Positions 1 through 7,000 of a stretch of DNA of 64,000 nucleotides are shown here, in pieces. Below the pieces are notes generated by a model. The model was not told the DNA's origin. It made no database searches and saw only the letters and a list, made by a program, of their open reading frames with translations. The DNA comes from JAAEPI01 sp964352625. GTDB taxonomy: Bacteria > Bacteroidota > Bacteroidia > Cytophagales > Cyclobacteriaceae. Both the position numbers and the translations under genes were made by a program. The stretch is from assembly GCA_964352625.1 (NCBI GenBank), contig CAYGSD010000001.1, positions 186,001 through 250,000 of the forward strand. Direction: 5' to 3'. Numbering within the stretch: the first letter of the stretch is position 1; the number at the start of each line of letters is the position of its first letter.

Positions 1-1
1 G

Positions 2-1180
2 CCGCTCATCCAGCGGTCAGAAAACGACAATGGAGAAACAAGAACGCTCGTACAACTCGACTACATCCACCCCTTCAATCAGAGCGCGAAATTCGAGGTG
101 GGCATGCGGTACAACTTCCGGAATATCTTCAATGATTATTTCGTGGAATCCGATTCTATGAATAATGGAACCTACGAGGAAGTTGCCTTCCTTACGAACA
201 ATTTCAACTTCGATGAGTCCGTTTTGGCGACCTATTTCATTGTCAGTAACAAAGTGGATAAAATATCCTGGCAGCTAGGTTCAAGATTTGAGCAAACAGA
301 TTTGAGGACATTATTAGAGCAAACCAATGAGCGAAACAATCAGAAGTATTTCAGCTTTTTTCCAAGTGCAAACTTCACGTATGCATTTACAGACATCACC
401 TCTGTACAGCTGAGTTATAGCCGCAGAATTTCTCGTCCTAGGTACAGGAGTTTGAACCCATTTACTTCGTACAGTGATCCTCTAAATATCTACCAAGGCA
501 ATCCGGAGTTGCGCCCCCAATTCACTGACTCCTATGAAATCGGGATTTTGCAGAACAAGGAAAAATCCAGCATCTACTACGGGATATATTACCGACACAC
601 CGACGATGTGGTACAAAGAATTCAAACTGAGGAAGATGGCATCACTACCCGTCTCCCTAAGAATTTGGCCGTACAAAATGATATCGGATTGGAGCTGAAC
701 GTCAGCCAAGATTTCGGCAGTGGCTTCAGGTCTACAGGTAATTTCAATTTCTACAATTCACAGACCGATGGCCCCAATGGACTAGATGCAAATGCCACCA
801 CCTTTTCGTTCCGAATGGGCAACTACTATAGAAACGACAAACTCTTCAATGCCCAAATGAGCATCTGGTACAGAGCTCCACAAAACACACCACAGGGCAG
901 TCGCAAAAGCATGGCATCCGTAGATGTCGGATTGTCAAAGGATGTGATGAGCAAAAACGGAACGCTATCACTGAACGTGAGTGACCTCTTCAACACGAGG
1001 AACTACAGAGGTGAAACCATCACTGAGACCTTCACTTCCAATTCACAATTTCAATGGCGAAGGGGACCAACTATCACAGCTTCGTTCACGTATAGACTCA
1101 ATCAAAACAAGCAGCGACAGCAGCGAAACGGACGACCTGAAGGAGGTGACGGAGGCGAAGATTTCGGAGGTGATTTTTAA
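2..1180 (+). CDS. Outer-membrane beta-barrel family protein, C-terminal part (5' end outside window)
   Basis: The reading frame is open from the first base, so this is the C-terminal ~392 residues of a larger protein. The alternating aromatic/polar strands, the segment SYSRRISRPRYRSLNPF followed by NPELRPQFTDSYEIG, and repeated YRxDxLFNxQ-like strands are typical of the TonB-receptor-like outer-membrane barrel family common in Bacteroidota, usually with a carboxypeptidase-like plug domain upstream (not visible here). It should sit in the outer membrane. The C-terminus is a Gln/Arg/Gly/Asp-rich tail (about the last 25 residues) after the final strand, which is unusual for a barrel but common in this subfamily. 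The substrate cannot be inferred. The next gene starts 50 bp downstream and may be co-transcribed. Confidence 0.85.
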   Translation, partial: PLIQRSENDNGETRTLVQLDYIHPFNQSAKFEVGMRYNFRNIFNDYFVESDSMNNGTYEEVAFLTNNFNFDESVLATYFIVSNKVDKISWQLGSRFEQTDLRTLLEQTNERNNQKYFSFFPSANFTYAFTDITSVQLSYSRRISRPRYRSLNPFTSYSDPLNIYQGNPELRPQFTDSYEIGILQNKEKSSIYYGIYYRHTDDVVQRIQTEEDGITTRLPKNLAVQNDIGLELNVSQDFGSGFRSTGNFNFYNSQTDGPNGLDANATTFSFRMGNYYRNDKLFNAQMSIWYRAPQNTPQGSRKSMASVDVGLSKDVMSKNGTLSLNVSDLFNTRNYRGETITETFTSNSQFQWRRGPTITASFTYRLNQNKQRQQRNGRPEGGDGGEDFGGDF

Positions 1181-1230
1181 TTACCTCTGCACAACCTGAG
1201 GTCTATTATATTTAAAGGAAATCAGATCAC

Positions 1231-2340
1231 ATGAAAAAGCTCGTACTCATTCTCTCACTTTCAATCATTCTACTTTCGGCGCAGGCGCAGGATTTAACCT
1301 TCGAAGAGTACGATCCTATATCCACGCTGGTCGTTCCGGAAAACCCAGTCACCCGGGCAAAATTTCCCTTTGTGGACATCCATAGTCACCAATGGAATGT
1401 GACCAAGGAGAAGGTAGAACAGCTAGTGAAAGAAATGGATGAGATCAACATGGGCACGATGATTAACCTCAGTGGCCGTGGGTGGAGCAGAGAACCTAAC
1501 TATGATGGCACGGAGTACTTACACTCCATGATTCGTCGCTTCAATGGAGAAGCTCCTGGCCGTTTCATAGTTTTCACCAACATCAACTTCAATGATTTTG
1601 GATCGGAGGGCTGGACAGAAAAAGCCGTGCAGACGCTGGAAATGGACGTGAAGAATGGCGCCAATGGACTCAAAATTTATAAGAGTCTGGGACTTGGGAA
1701 TGAAGACATCAATGGCAATCGAATCCCAGTTGATCACCCTGACCTGGACCCTGTGTGGGCTAAGGCGGGCGAACTTGGCATTCCAGTTTTGATTCACTCA
1801 GCCGACCCAGCTCAATTCTGGCTTCCTCATGACGCCAACAACGAAAGATGGCTGGAACTGAAACTAAGACCCGGACGAAAAAGAGAAGCCAACGATCCAG
1901 CACCCTTTGAGCAGATCATTGCCGAGCAGCACAACGTCTTCAAGAAAAACCCCGGCACCACCTTCATCAATGCGCACATGGGCTGGATGGCCAACGACCT
2001 GGACAAGGCAGGCGAACATCTGAACACGTACCCAAATGTGTACTTTGGGATTGGGGCAGTAATTGCGGAGTTTGGTCGTCAGCCGAAGCGAGCCCGACAG
2101 TTCTTTGAGGACTACCAGGATCGCATTTTGTTTGGCAAGGATGCTTACAACAAAGAAGAATTCTACACCTACTTCAGAGTGTTGGAAACTCAGGACGAGT
2201 ATTTCCCTTATTATAAAAAATACCATGCCTACTGGAGGATGTACGGGCTTGGCTTATCAGATGAAATACTGAAGAAAGTCTATTACAAGAACGCGCTGAG
2301 GATTGTGCCGAATATGGATGCAAGCTTATTTCCTGAATAG
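1231..2340 (+). CDS. Exported amidohydrolase-family metal-dependent hydrolase
   Basis: 369 residues. Residues 1-19 (MKKLVLILSLSIILLSAQA) form a clear signal peptide, so the enzyme is exported to the periplasm or surface. The TIM-barrel amidohydrolase (PF04909-type) pattern is visible: FVDIHSHQWN (metal-binding HxH near residue 50), LIHSADPAQFW (mid-protein His), INAHMGWMAND (third His) and ILFGKDAYN (C-terminal Asp). The substrate is unknown; members include decarboxylase-like and lactonase-like enzymes. Start is the ATG at 1231, directly before the signal peptide. The VOC gene follows after 2 bp, suggesting one transcript. Confidence 0.85.
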   Translation: MKKLVLILSLSIILLSAQAQDLTFEEYDPISTLVVPENPVTRAKFPFVDIHSHQWNVTKEKVEQLVKEMDEINMGTMINLSGRGWSREPNYDGTEYLHSMIRRFNGEAPGRFIVFTNINFNDFGSEGWTEKAVQTLEMDVKNGANGLKIYKSLGLGNEDINGNRIPVDHPDLDPVWAKAGELGIPVLIHSADPAQFWLPHDANNERWLELKLRPGRKREANDPAPFEQIIAEQHNVFKKNPGTTFINAHMGWMANDLDKAGEHLNTYPNVYFGIGAVIAEFGRQPKRARQFFEDYQDRILFGKDAYNKEEFYTYFRVLETQDEYFPYYKKYHAYWRMYGLGLSDEILKKVYYKNALRIVPNMDASLFPE

Positions 2341-2342
2341 CC

Positions 2343-2696
2343 ATGCAACCAAAATCCATCCGAACATTTATTGGAGCGAAGGATTTCGATCTATCCCGTC
2401 AATTCTATACTGATCTTGGTTTCACTGAAGTGCCACTTGGAAACATGTCCTATTTTGGTCTGGGTGCATTCGGCTTCTACTTGCAGAAAGCTTACGTCAA
2501 AGATTGGGTGCACAATTCCATGATTTTTCTAGAGGTAGAAGATGTGGAGCAATCACTTGAGGAAATAAAAGCCCTTAACCTACCAGAAAAATACAGGGGC
2601 GTTCGGCTTTCAGAAATAGTGCACAATGATTGGGGAAAAGAATTCTTCCTACACGATCCTTCGGGGGTGCTTTGGCACGTTGGCAATTTTGAGTGA
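2343..2696 (+). CDS. VOC-superfamily (glyoxalase/bleomycin-resistance fold) protein
   Basis: 117 residues, one VOC unit: beta-alpha-beta start IRTFIGAKDFDLSRQFYTDLGF, then NSMIFLEVEDVEQSLEEI and the closing FFLHDPSGVLWHVGNF, which matches the common DPxGxLWH ending. Members bind a metal through His/Glu residues and act on small molecules or confer resistance; the substrate cannot be told. It lies 2 bp downstream of the amidohydrolase stop, so it is probably translated from the same mRNA. An AT-rich inverted repeat follows 6 bp after the stop and may end the transcript. Confidence 0.8.
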   Translation: MQPKSIRTFIGAKDFDLSRQFYTDLGFTEVPLGNMSYFGLGAFGFYLQKAYVKDWVHNSMIFLEVEDVEQSLEEIKALNLPEKYRGVRLSEIVHNDWGKEFFLHDPSGVLWHVGNFE

Positions 2697-2702
2697 ATAT
2701 TC

Positions 2703-2746
2703 ATTTTTATAAATACTTATAGTCGAATATAAGTACTTATAAAAAT
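2703..2746. repeat. AT-rich 19-bp imperfect inverted repeat
   Basis: Arms 2703-2721 and 2728-2746 are complementary at 18 of 19 positions around a 6-base loop. It lies just after the VOC stop. It has no GC stem but could act as a weak bidirectional terminator, or belong to the cassette boundary that starts about 80 bp further on. Confidence 0.5.
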
Positions 2747-2827
2747 GGCTAATAGCAAGACACCAAACAAGGAGACAGTTCGCCCACTTTGCTACTATGG
2801 GCCATATGGGTATATTTGAAAGGTAGA

Positions 2828-2863
2828 TAACGCGCACGTGCGCGTTACATTAATGTTACCAGC
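2828..2863. repeat. Cassette boundary 1: 20-bp palindrome plus right-end core
   Basis: 2828-2847 is a perfect 20-bp palindrome (TAACGCGCAC and its complement). It is followed by TTACATTAATGTT (2845-2857) and the core TGTTACCAGC (2854-2863). The same 13-mer, with one change, precedes the core at 30341-30353. The left half expected of a full site is not obvious upstream. Confidence 0.6.
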
Positions 2864-2890
2864 AATTTCCCGAACCGAAATCAATCAAAC

Positions 2891-3547
2891 TTGATAACAG
2901 AATACGAACGAGCTCTAACCGAAAAAGACAAGAAGGCTTTGATGAAGGAAATAACCTTTGCTGAGTCTCTCTTACCTCGAACTCGAAAATTTGCGATCTT
3001 AAAATTTTTGGGTCTTGTCCTCTTCGCACTAATTATTTACGCATACCCTAAGACATGGCTAATAGTCATCCTGTCCTTAATTTCTTTCTTTATGATTTGG
3101 ATGCTCATTTTAGAGACTAAGGATCTAATCAAAGTACCTAAGTTCTTGTCAGCTAAACGAGCTGTAATAGATTCTGGAATTGTGCAAGTCATGGAATACA
3201 AAATTGACAGATACATAAAAATCAAAAGCTATGGTGACGAAGGAGATCACTTTATCCTCGAACATGAAGGACAACTGACAATGGTTGGTGGTCAAGACTT
3301 TGATGGAGTCCGCAAACTGAAAAACAAAATCCAATACATTGACATAATGGACTCAGAAAAACGAGGCTATTACCATACTAGGGTTGATAAGGAAGGTAAT
3401 TCTCTTGAACCCTTTTTTGTCTTTAAGGGAAAACTTCCTGACGAACTTATGAACTCAGAACTTTGGAACAACCTAACCGAACAGGTGCCTTTTGCTGGCA
3501 AACTGGAAGATTTAACTGCATACTTTAACGAACAGGGACGAAAATAA
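2891..3547 (+). CDS. Uncharacterised membrane protein, cassette cargo
   Basis: 218 residues if the TTG at 2891 is used; an in-frame ATG at 2942 would remove 17 residues. Two adjacent hydrophobic segments (about residues 35-75, LVLFALIIYAY and WLIVILSLISFFMIWMLIL) form a hairpin in the inner membrane. The rest is a soluble C-terminal domain with the repeated features YKIDRYIKIKSYGDEGDHFILEHEG and ELMNSELWNNL. I recognise no family. It is the only gene of cassette 1: the boundary core lies 28 bp upstream and the complementary core begins 4 bp after the stop. The AT-rich, short-spaced context suggests lateral acquisition. Confidence 0.7.
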   Translation: MITEYERALTEKDKKALMKEITFAESLLPRTRKFAILKFLGLVLFALIIYAYPKTWLIVILSLISFFMIWMLILETKDLIKVPKFLSAKRAVIDSGIVQVMEYKIDRYIKIKSYGDEGDHFILEHEGQLTMVGGQDFDGVRKLKNKIQYIDIMDSEKRGYYHTRVDKEGNSLEPFFVFKGKLPDELMNSELWNNLTEQVPFAGKLEDLTAYFNEQGRK

Positions 3548-3550
3548 AAA

Positions 3551-3787
3551 GCTGGTAACAAGCGATATAGCGAATGGCCAAACTGCCTATCTGATATTTC
3601 AGTGCAATCCGACCGTGAATCTGCCCATTCTGCAAACCTTAGTGCTTCTAGCCATTTTCTTCTTTCTGGATTTAGACTTTCACAGCGCAGTTCTTCGTGG
3701 GTACTGTTGTGGTGGTTGGGCAGTTTCACTATCTTTCTGCTTTCTAGAGAGGATATGGCCACTCGCCATATCTGATCGTTATGGGGA
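3551..3787. repeat. Cassette boundary 2: long attC-like hairpin
   Basis: The site starts GCTGGTAACA (3551-3560) and ends GTTATGGGGA (3778-3787). Stem arms 3564-3579 and 3757-3772 pair at 14 of 16 positions, and an inner stem 3580-3587 with 3719-3726 (AAACTGCC/GGCAGTTT) is perfect, giving a nested structure of about 235 bp. Frames inside it are open for up to 63 codons by chance but show no protein-like composition. Confidence 0.6.
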
Positions 3788-3832
3788 ATCTGGGCCAGTA
3801 GCATAGGATAATGGTTTGTCTTACCTTTGAGT

Positions 3833-4291
3833 ATGATCAAGTCAGCATATCTAGACACATCGGTTTTTGGAGGATACTTTGACGAAGAGTTTTCAGAGAA
3901 CACCGTTCCTTTTTTCGAACGGATACTTGATGAACGAATCCAAATATTTGTCTCAAGACTTCTAATAGCCGAACTGGCAGGTGCTCCTGATGAGGTTAGA
4001 GAACTTCTAAATCAGATACCTCTAGAACAACAGATATTTACGGAACTCACAGAAGAGGCAAGAAAATTAGCTAACAAATATATAGACGAGAACGTTGTTG
4101 GTCGAACGAGCAGAGCCGACTGTCAACACATTGCAATGGCAACACTTGCAAAAGCAGATGTTTTAGTCAGTTGGAACTTTAAACATATTGTGAACCTTGA
4201 CCGAATCCGTGGGTATAATGGAATTAACCTGCTGATGGGGTACAATACTATTGAGATACGAACACCTAAGGAAATTGAAAGATATGATTAA
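3833..4291 (+). CDS. PIN-domain ribonuclease toxin
   Basis: 152 residues from the ATG at 3833; a TTG two codons upstream (3827) is also in frame. The N-terminal YLDTSVFGGYFD carries the first PIN acidic residue. EL in LLIAELAGAPDEV gives the mid Glu, and SRADCQHIAMATLAKADVLVSWNFKHI is the conserved C-terminal block with Asp. VapC-like PIN toxins cut RNA in the cytoplasm and are neutralised by a partner. The next gene overlaps by 8 bp (start 4284) and is the probable antitoxin. A diverged paralogue at 4597 shares the same layout but is broken. The gene lies in cassette 2. Confidence 0.8.
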   Translation: MIKSAYLDTSVFGGYFDEEFSENTVPFFERILDERIQIFVSRLLIAELAGAPDEVRELLNQIPLEQQIFTELTEEARKLANKYIDENVVGRTSRADCQHIAMATLAKADVLVSWNFKHIVNLDRIRGYNGINLLMGYNTIEIRTPKEIERYD

Positions 4292-4442
4292 GGAAAAAAT
4301 CAAAACGCAAAAAGGCTTGGTTAAGAAACTGAGGGCAATCAGGGACAAATTCAACAAAGACATTCAAGACATGACCTTGGAAGAGGAACAGAAATATCTT
4401 GAGAAAATGTCTGCTAAATGGAAGAACTCCCCACAACATTAG
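4284..4442 (+). CDS. Small probable antitoxin of the upstream PIN toxin
   Basis: 52 residues, start ATG at 4284 overlapping the toxin stop (ATGATTAA). Lys/Glu-rich and helical, with the motif LRAIRDKFNKDIQDMTLEEE then QKYLEKM. The same pattern (MREIRD..., then MSLTEERAYL) recurs in the small gene at 5042 after the second PIN gene, which supports a real family paired with these toxins. No known DNA-binding motif is obvious. A longer reading from 4251 would run inside the toxin gene and is less likely. The stop lies inside the left end of cassette boundary 3. Confidence 0.65.
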   Translation: MIKEKIKTQKGLVKKLRAIRDKFNKDIQDMTLEEEQKYLEKMSAKWKNSPQH

Positions 4443-4550
4443 ATAAAAATGAATACGCCTACTTTCTTCGTAGAAAGCGAGAAGTCAAACAGAAACTTCT
4501 GAGCCTTTTGGAGAGTGAAGGCGCACTCATTTTGTCAAGGCGTTATCTGT
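4428..4550. repeat. Cassette boundary 3: attC-like hairpin
   Basis: The site starts TCCCCACAAC (4428-4437) and ends GTTATCTGT (4542-4550). Stem arms 4442-4459 and 4520-4536 pair over about 17 positions with one bulged A and a few mismatches (CGCC and AAAATGA cores conserved). It also supplies the last codons of the antitoxin before it. Confidence 0.6.
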
Positions 4551-4596
4551 CACCAGTGCTACTTGCCAAGTCTTATGCAATTAGCGAACTTTGAGC

Positions 4597-5058
4597 ATGA
4601 TCAAACGGGTTTACATTGACACTTCGGTTTTCGGAGGATATTTTGACAAAGAATTTGATGAACCAACCAGGAACTTTTTCAAGACTCTGAACTCACAGAA
4701 TGTCACGATTTTAGTCTCTGAAATTCTCGAACTTGAAATTTACAAGGCTCCTGATCATATCGTTGAACTCTTTGAATCGCTTTCCAATATTGAGCGAGTT
4801 GAACTGACAGATGAATCTAAACAACTGGCTGAGCTATACATTCCAGAGAACGTTGTTGGACGAACAAGCATGGCTGACTGTCAGCATATAGCCCTGGCAA
4901 CAATTTACAAAGCTGATGTGCTGGCGAGTTAGAACTTTAAGCATATTGTCAACCTTGAACGTATAAGAGGATATAATTCCATTAACTTTAGGGAAGGCTA
5001 TCAGATGACTGAAATCCGAACACCGAACGAAATATTTAGAGATGAAGACAACAACTAG
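4597..5058 (+). pseudogene. PIN-domain toxin, interrupted by an amber codon
   Basis: Paralogue of the toxin at 3833 (YIDTSVFGGYFD, SMADCQHIALATIYKADVLAS). The frame is open from 4597 but has TAG at 4930-4932, exactly where the intact copy has TGG (Trp in VSWNFKHI). After it the frame continues without another stop to 5058 and still encodes NFKHIVNLERIRGYN and EIRTPNEI, so a single base change destroyed it recently. The truncated product lacks the last conserved PIN block. The partner gene at 5042 is intact and overlaps the 3' end by 17 bp. Confidence 0.8.
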
Positions 5059-5203
5059 CACACAAACAATGGTCGAACGAATGAGGGAAATTCGTGATCA
5101 GGTAAGCCAAGAGATCATAAGTATGTCGTTAACCGAAGAACGAGCCTATTTAGCTGAACAACTTCAAAAGCTCAAGGCCAAACGGAAAAAGGCGAACAGG
5201 TAA
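5042..5203 (+). CDS. Small probable antitoxin of the broken PIN toxin
   Basis: 53 residues, ATG at 5042, stop TAA at 5201-5203. Thr/Ser-rich start then MREIRDQVSQEI, MSLTEERAYLAEQ and a Lys/Arg-rich tail. The middle matches the small protein at 4284, so it is the second member of the pair. The toxin before it carries a premature stop, but this gene shows no damage, as expected where antitoxin loss is not tolerated before toxin loss (inference). An internal ATG at 5069 is a possible alternative start. Confidence 0.6.
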   Translation: MKTTTSTQTMVERMREIRDQVSQEIISMSLTEERAYLAEQLQKLKAKRKKANR

Positions 5204-5229
5204 CAAACGCTAGCACGAATGCGCCATGG
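5196..5229. repeat. Cassette boundary 4: left half-site
   Basis: ACAGGTAAC (5196-5204) complements the cassette 3 start at 4542. It runs into AACAAACGCTAGC (5202-5214), nearly identical to AACAAACACTAGC at 30962-30974. No matching right half is visible downstream, so the array seems truncated here. The remaining bases to 5382 show no gene. Confidence 0.5.
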
Positions 5230-5382
5230 TGATATTTGTATCTTCCTAAAATAGGTTGACTCTTTTTCACCTAACAAACTGAGAATCAATCACGGAAAGC
5301 ACAAATTCCTTGCTATGAACTAACCTCCTCCCAACCTCTCTTCCCACCTTCCCGTTTACCCCCTCAGCTTAACACCAATCAC

Positions 5383-5697
5383 ATGATCCTAGTCAACACA
5401 GATTACATCGCAGGAAAAGAAATTTCAGAAACGCTCGGCATTGCGCGAGGGAGTACCGTGCGAGCAAGAAACATCGGTCGAGACATCTTCGCCGGCCTCA
5501 AAAACCTCGTGGGAGGAGAAATCGAGGAGTACACAAAACTACAAGCGCATGCTCGCGAGCAAGCCATGGAACGAATGGTACAGGACGCTGAAAAAATGGG
5601 AGCAGATGCCATTGTCAACGTTCGTCTCACTACCGCCATGGTCATGCAAGGAGCAGCAGAAATGCTTGCCTACGGGACGGCCGTGAAACTCAAATGA
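5383..5697 (+). CDS. ybjQ: YbjQ/UPF0145-family protein
   Basis: 104 residues covering the whole family. The start VNTDYIAGKEISETLGIARGSTVRARN, the central LKNLVGGEIEEYTKL and the closing MGADAIVNVRLTT...GTAVKLK are all characteristic. These are small pentameric cytosolic proteins of uncertain role, sometimes called heavy-metal-binding-like by domain name only. Two tiny membrane-protein genes follow with a 4-bp overlap (ATGA) and a 1-base gap, suggesting a three-gene unit. Confidence 0.85.
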   Translation: MILVNTDYIAGKEISETLGIARGSTVRARNIGRDIFAGLKNLVGGEIEEYTKLQAHAREQAMERMVQDAEKMGADAIVNVRLTTAMVMQGAAEMLAYGTAVKLK

Positions 5698-5831
5698 TGG
5701 ATTGGCTCATTCCTTTGATCATAAGTCTTCCCGTTCTTGTCTGGGTAGGAATTGTCGGCGTTATCATTTATTTGATTGTGCGAAGAGTCAAATCAAAAAG
5801 TGAGGAAACGTTCGAGCAACGAGACAACTAA
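5694..5831 (+). CDS. Small single-pass membrane protein with EETFEQRDN tail
   Basis: 45 residues from ATG 5694 (overlapping the ybjQ stop as ATGA), or 44 from ATG 5697. One long hydrophobic helix (LIPLIISLPVLVWVGIVGVI) is followed by basic residues and a polar tail, consistent with an inner-membrane anchor with the tail in the cytoplasm. The tail EETFEQRDN is almost repeated as KETFEKRDN in the next gene, so the two are related or share a binding motif. I recognise no family. Confidence 0.6.
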   Translation: MMDWLIPLIISLPVLVWVGIVGVIIYLIVRRVKSKSEETFEQRDN

Positions 5832-5832
5832 C

Positions 5833-5979
5833 ATGCTGGCCCTCACTAGCTTTCAGATTTACCTGTTCTTTGCTCTCTTCACCATGCTATTCCTGGCCGT
5901 GGCGGCCAGAATCATGTACGTGATCGTTCGTCAAATTTTGAAAGGCGAAAAGGAAACTTTTGAAAAGCGGGACAACTAG
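5833..5979 (+). CDS. Small single-pass membrane protein with KETFEKRDN tail
   Basis: 48 residues from the ATG at 5833, one base after the previous stop. One hydrophobic helix (IYLFFALFTMLFLAVAARIM) is followed by VIVRQILKGE and the tail KETFEKRDN, matching its neighbour. Its last 4 bp overlap the end of the convergent oxidoreductase gene. A longer reading from 5776 would overlap the upstream gene in another frame and is rejected. Confidence 0.6.
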   Translation: MLALTSFQIYLFFALFTMLFLAVAARIMYVIVRQILKGEKETFEKRDN

Positions 5980-6941
5980 ACGATCAAAACAATCTTTCCA
6001 ATGTGCTGACTGCTCTCCATAAGCGTGTGTGCTGCAGAGGCCTCCGAAAGTTCGAATGTTTTAAAAACGATAGGCTTGATCTCACCACTTTCGAAAAATG
6101 GCCAAATGTGCGCTTCGAGTTTTTTGGCAATCTTCCCTTTGAATTCACTGTCTCTTGCTCGGAGGGTAGAGCCCGTGATCACGAGTCTTTTCACCATTAC
6201 TTTCATAAGGTCTATATCGGCCTTTCGACCATTCATCGCATTAATGATCACAAATCTACCGTCAGGGTTCAGGAGGTTTATGTTCTTAGCGGTGTAATCT
6301 CCCCCTACCATATCTAGAATCACATCAATCCCTGACTCTTTGATAACCTCCTCAAAATCTTGGGTTTTATAATTAATCGCCTTGGCACCCAACTTAGATA
6401 TGAATTCACATTTTTCTTCCGAGCCTGCCGTAGCAAACACCTTCCCTCCCATCGCCTTCACCAACTGAATGGCCGCTACGCCGATTCCTGAAGTACCACC
6501 ATGCACCAGAAAGTTCTCACCACGTTGAAATTTCGCTCGATCAAACACATTTGACCACACCGTGAAAAACGTCTCAGGCAAGGAAGCCGCTTCTTCGAAA
6601 GTGAGATAGTGCGGTATCGGGAGACATTGGCTTTCAGGTACGTTCACATACTCCGCATATCCACCTCCAGCCAGCAAAGCGCAGACCGCATCTCCAACTT
6701 TCCAGCGAACCACACTTCGCCCAGTTTTTTCTATTTCCCCTGACACCTCCAGCCCCGGAATGTCAGGCGAAGCGCCAGGTGGTGCCGGGTAATTTCCCAT
6801 CCGTTGGACCATATCGGGTCGGTTCACACCAGCCGCCTTCACCCGAATCAGCACCTCATTTTCTCCTAATGTTGGGATGGGCCTTTCTTCAACCTTCAAC
6901 ACCTCAGGCCCGCCCGGCTCAGAAATTGTTACTGCCTTCAT
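5976..6941 (-). CDS. NAD(P)H quinone oxidoreductase, zinc-independent MDR family
   Basis: 321 residues. GroES-like N-domain (MKAVTISEPGGPEVLKVEERP, VRVKAAGVNRPDMVQRMGNYP) followed by a Rossmann domain with the nucleotide motif HGGTSGIGVAAIQLVKAMG at about residue 147. The Cys/His zinc ligands of classical alcohol dehydrogenases are absent, which with the PGASPDIPGLEVSGEI segment points to the PIG3/QOR-like branch that reduces quinones or activated alkenes with NAD(P)H in the cytosol. It is convergent with the small membrane genes and divergent from the GNAT gene at 7001. Confidence 0.9.
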   Translation of the reverse strand: MKAVTISEPGGPEVLKVEERPIPTLGENEVLIRVKAAGVNRPDMVQRMGNYPAPPGASPDIPGLEVSGEIEKTGRSVVRWKVGDAVCALLAGGGYAEYVNVPESQCLPIPHYLTFEEAASLPETFFTVWSNVFDRAKFQRGENFLVHGGTSGIGVAAIQLVKAMGGKVFATAGSEEKCEFISKLGAKAINYKTQDFEEVIKESGIDVILDMVGGDYTAKNINLLNPDGRFVIINAMNGRKADIDLMKVMVKRLVITGSTLRARDSEFKGKIAKKLEAHIWPFFESGEIKPIVFKTFELSEASAAHTLMESSQHIGKIVLIV

Positions 6942-7000
6942 TCAGGAAATATAACAGATCAAATCGCAAATTGTCTTGAGTCCATTACTTTTAAGAAATC

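Larger units (their letters stand above)
2828..5230. mobile_element. Array of three integron-like gene cassettes without a visible integrase
   Basis: Three gene units are bounded by attC-like sites. In each unit the first bases are the reverse complement of the last bases: TGTTACCAGC (2854) with GCTGGTAACA (3551); GTTATGGGGA (3778) with TCCCCACAAC (4428, one mismatch); GTTATCTGT (4542) with ACAGGTAAC (5196, one G-T wobble). This is the relation expected between the core site and inverse core site of a cassette that once circularised. Between units the sites fold into long imperfect hairpins. Cargo is one membrane protein and two PIN-type toxin-antitoxin pairs, typical cassette cargo. No integrase gene is present, so if real this is an isolated attC cluster. 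Confidence refers to the cassette interpretation. Confidence 0.6.

Noticed and set aside
3615..3806. Open frame of 63 codons inside boundary 2
   Set aside because: It lies wholly within the attC-like hairpin and has no recognisable features; treated as chance.
3370..3903. Open frame of 177 codons on the minus strand across cassette boundary 2
   Set aside because: It is antisense to the membrane protein and PIN genes and crosses the hairpin site; composition is not protein-like.
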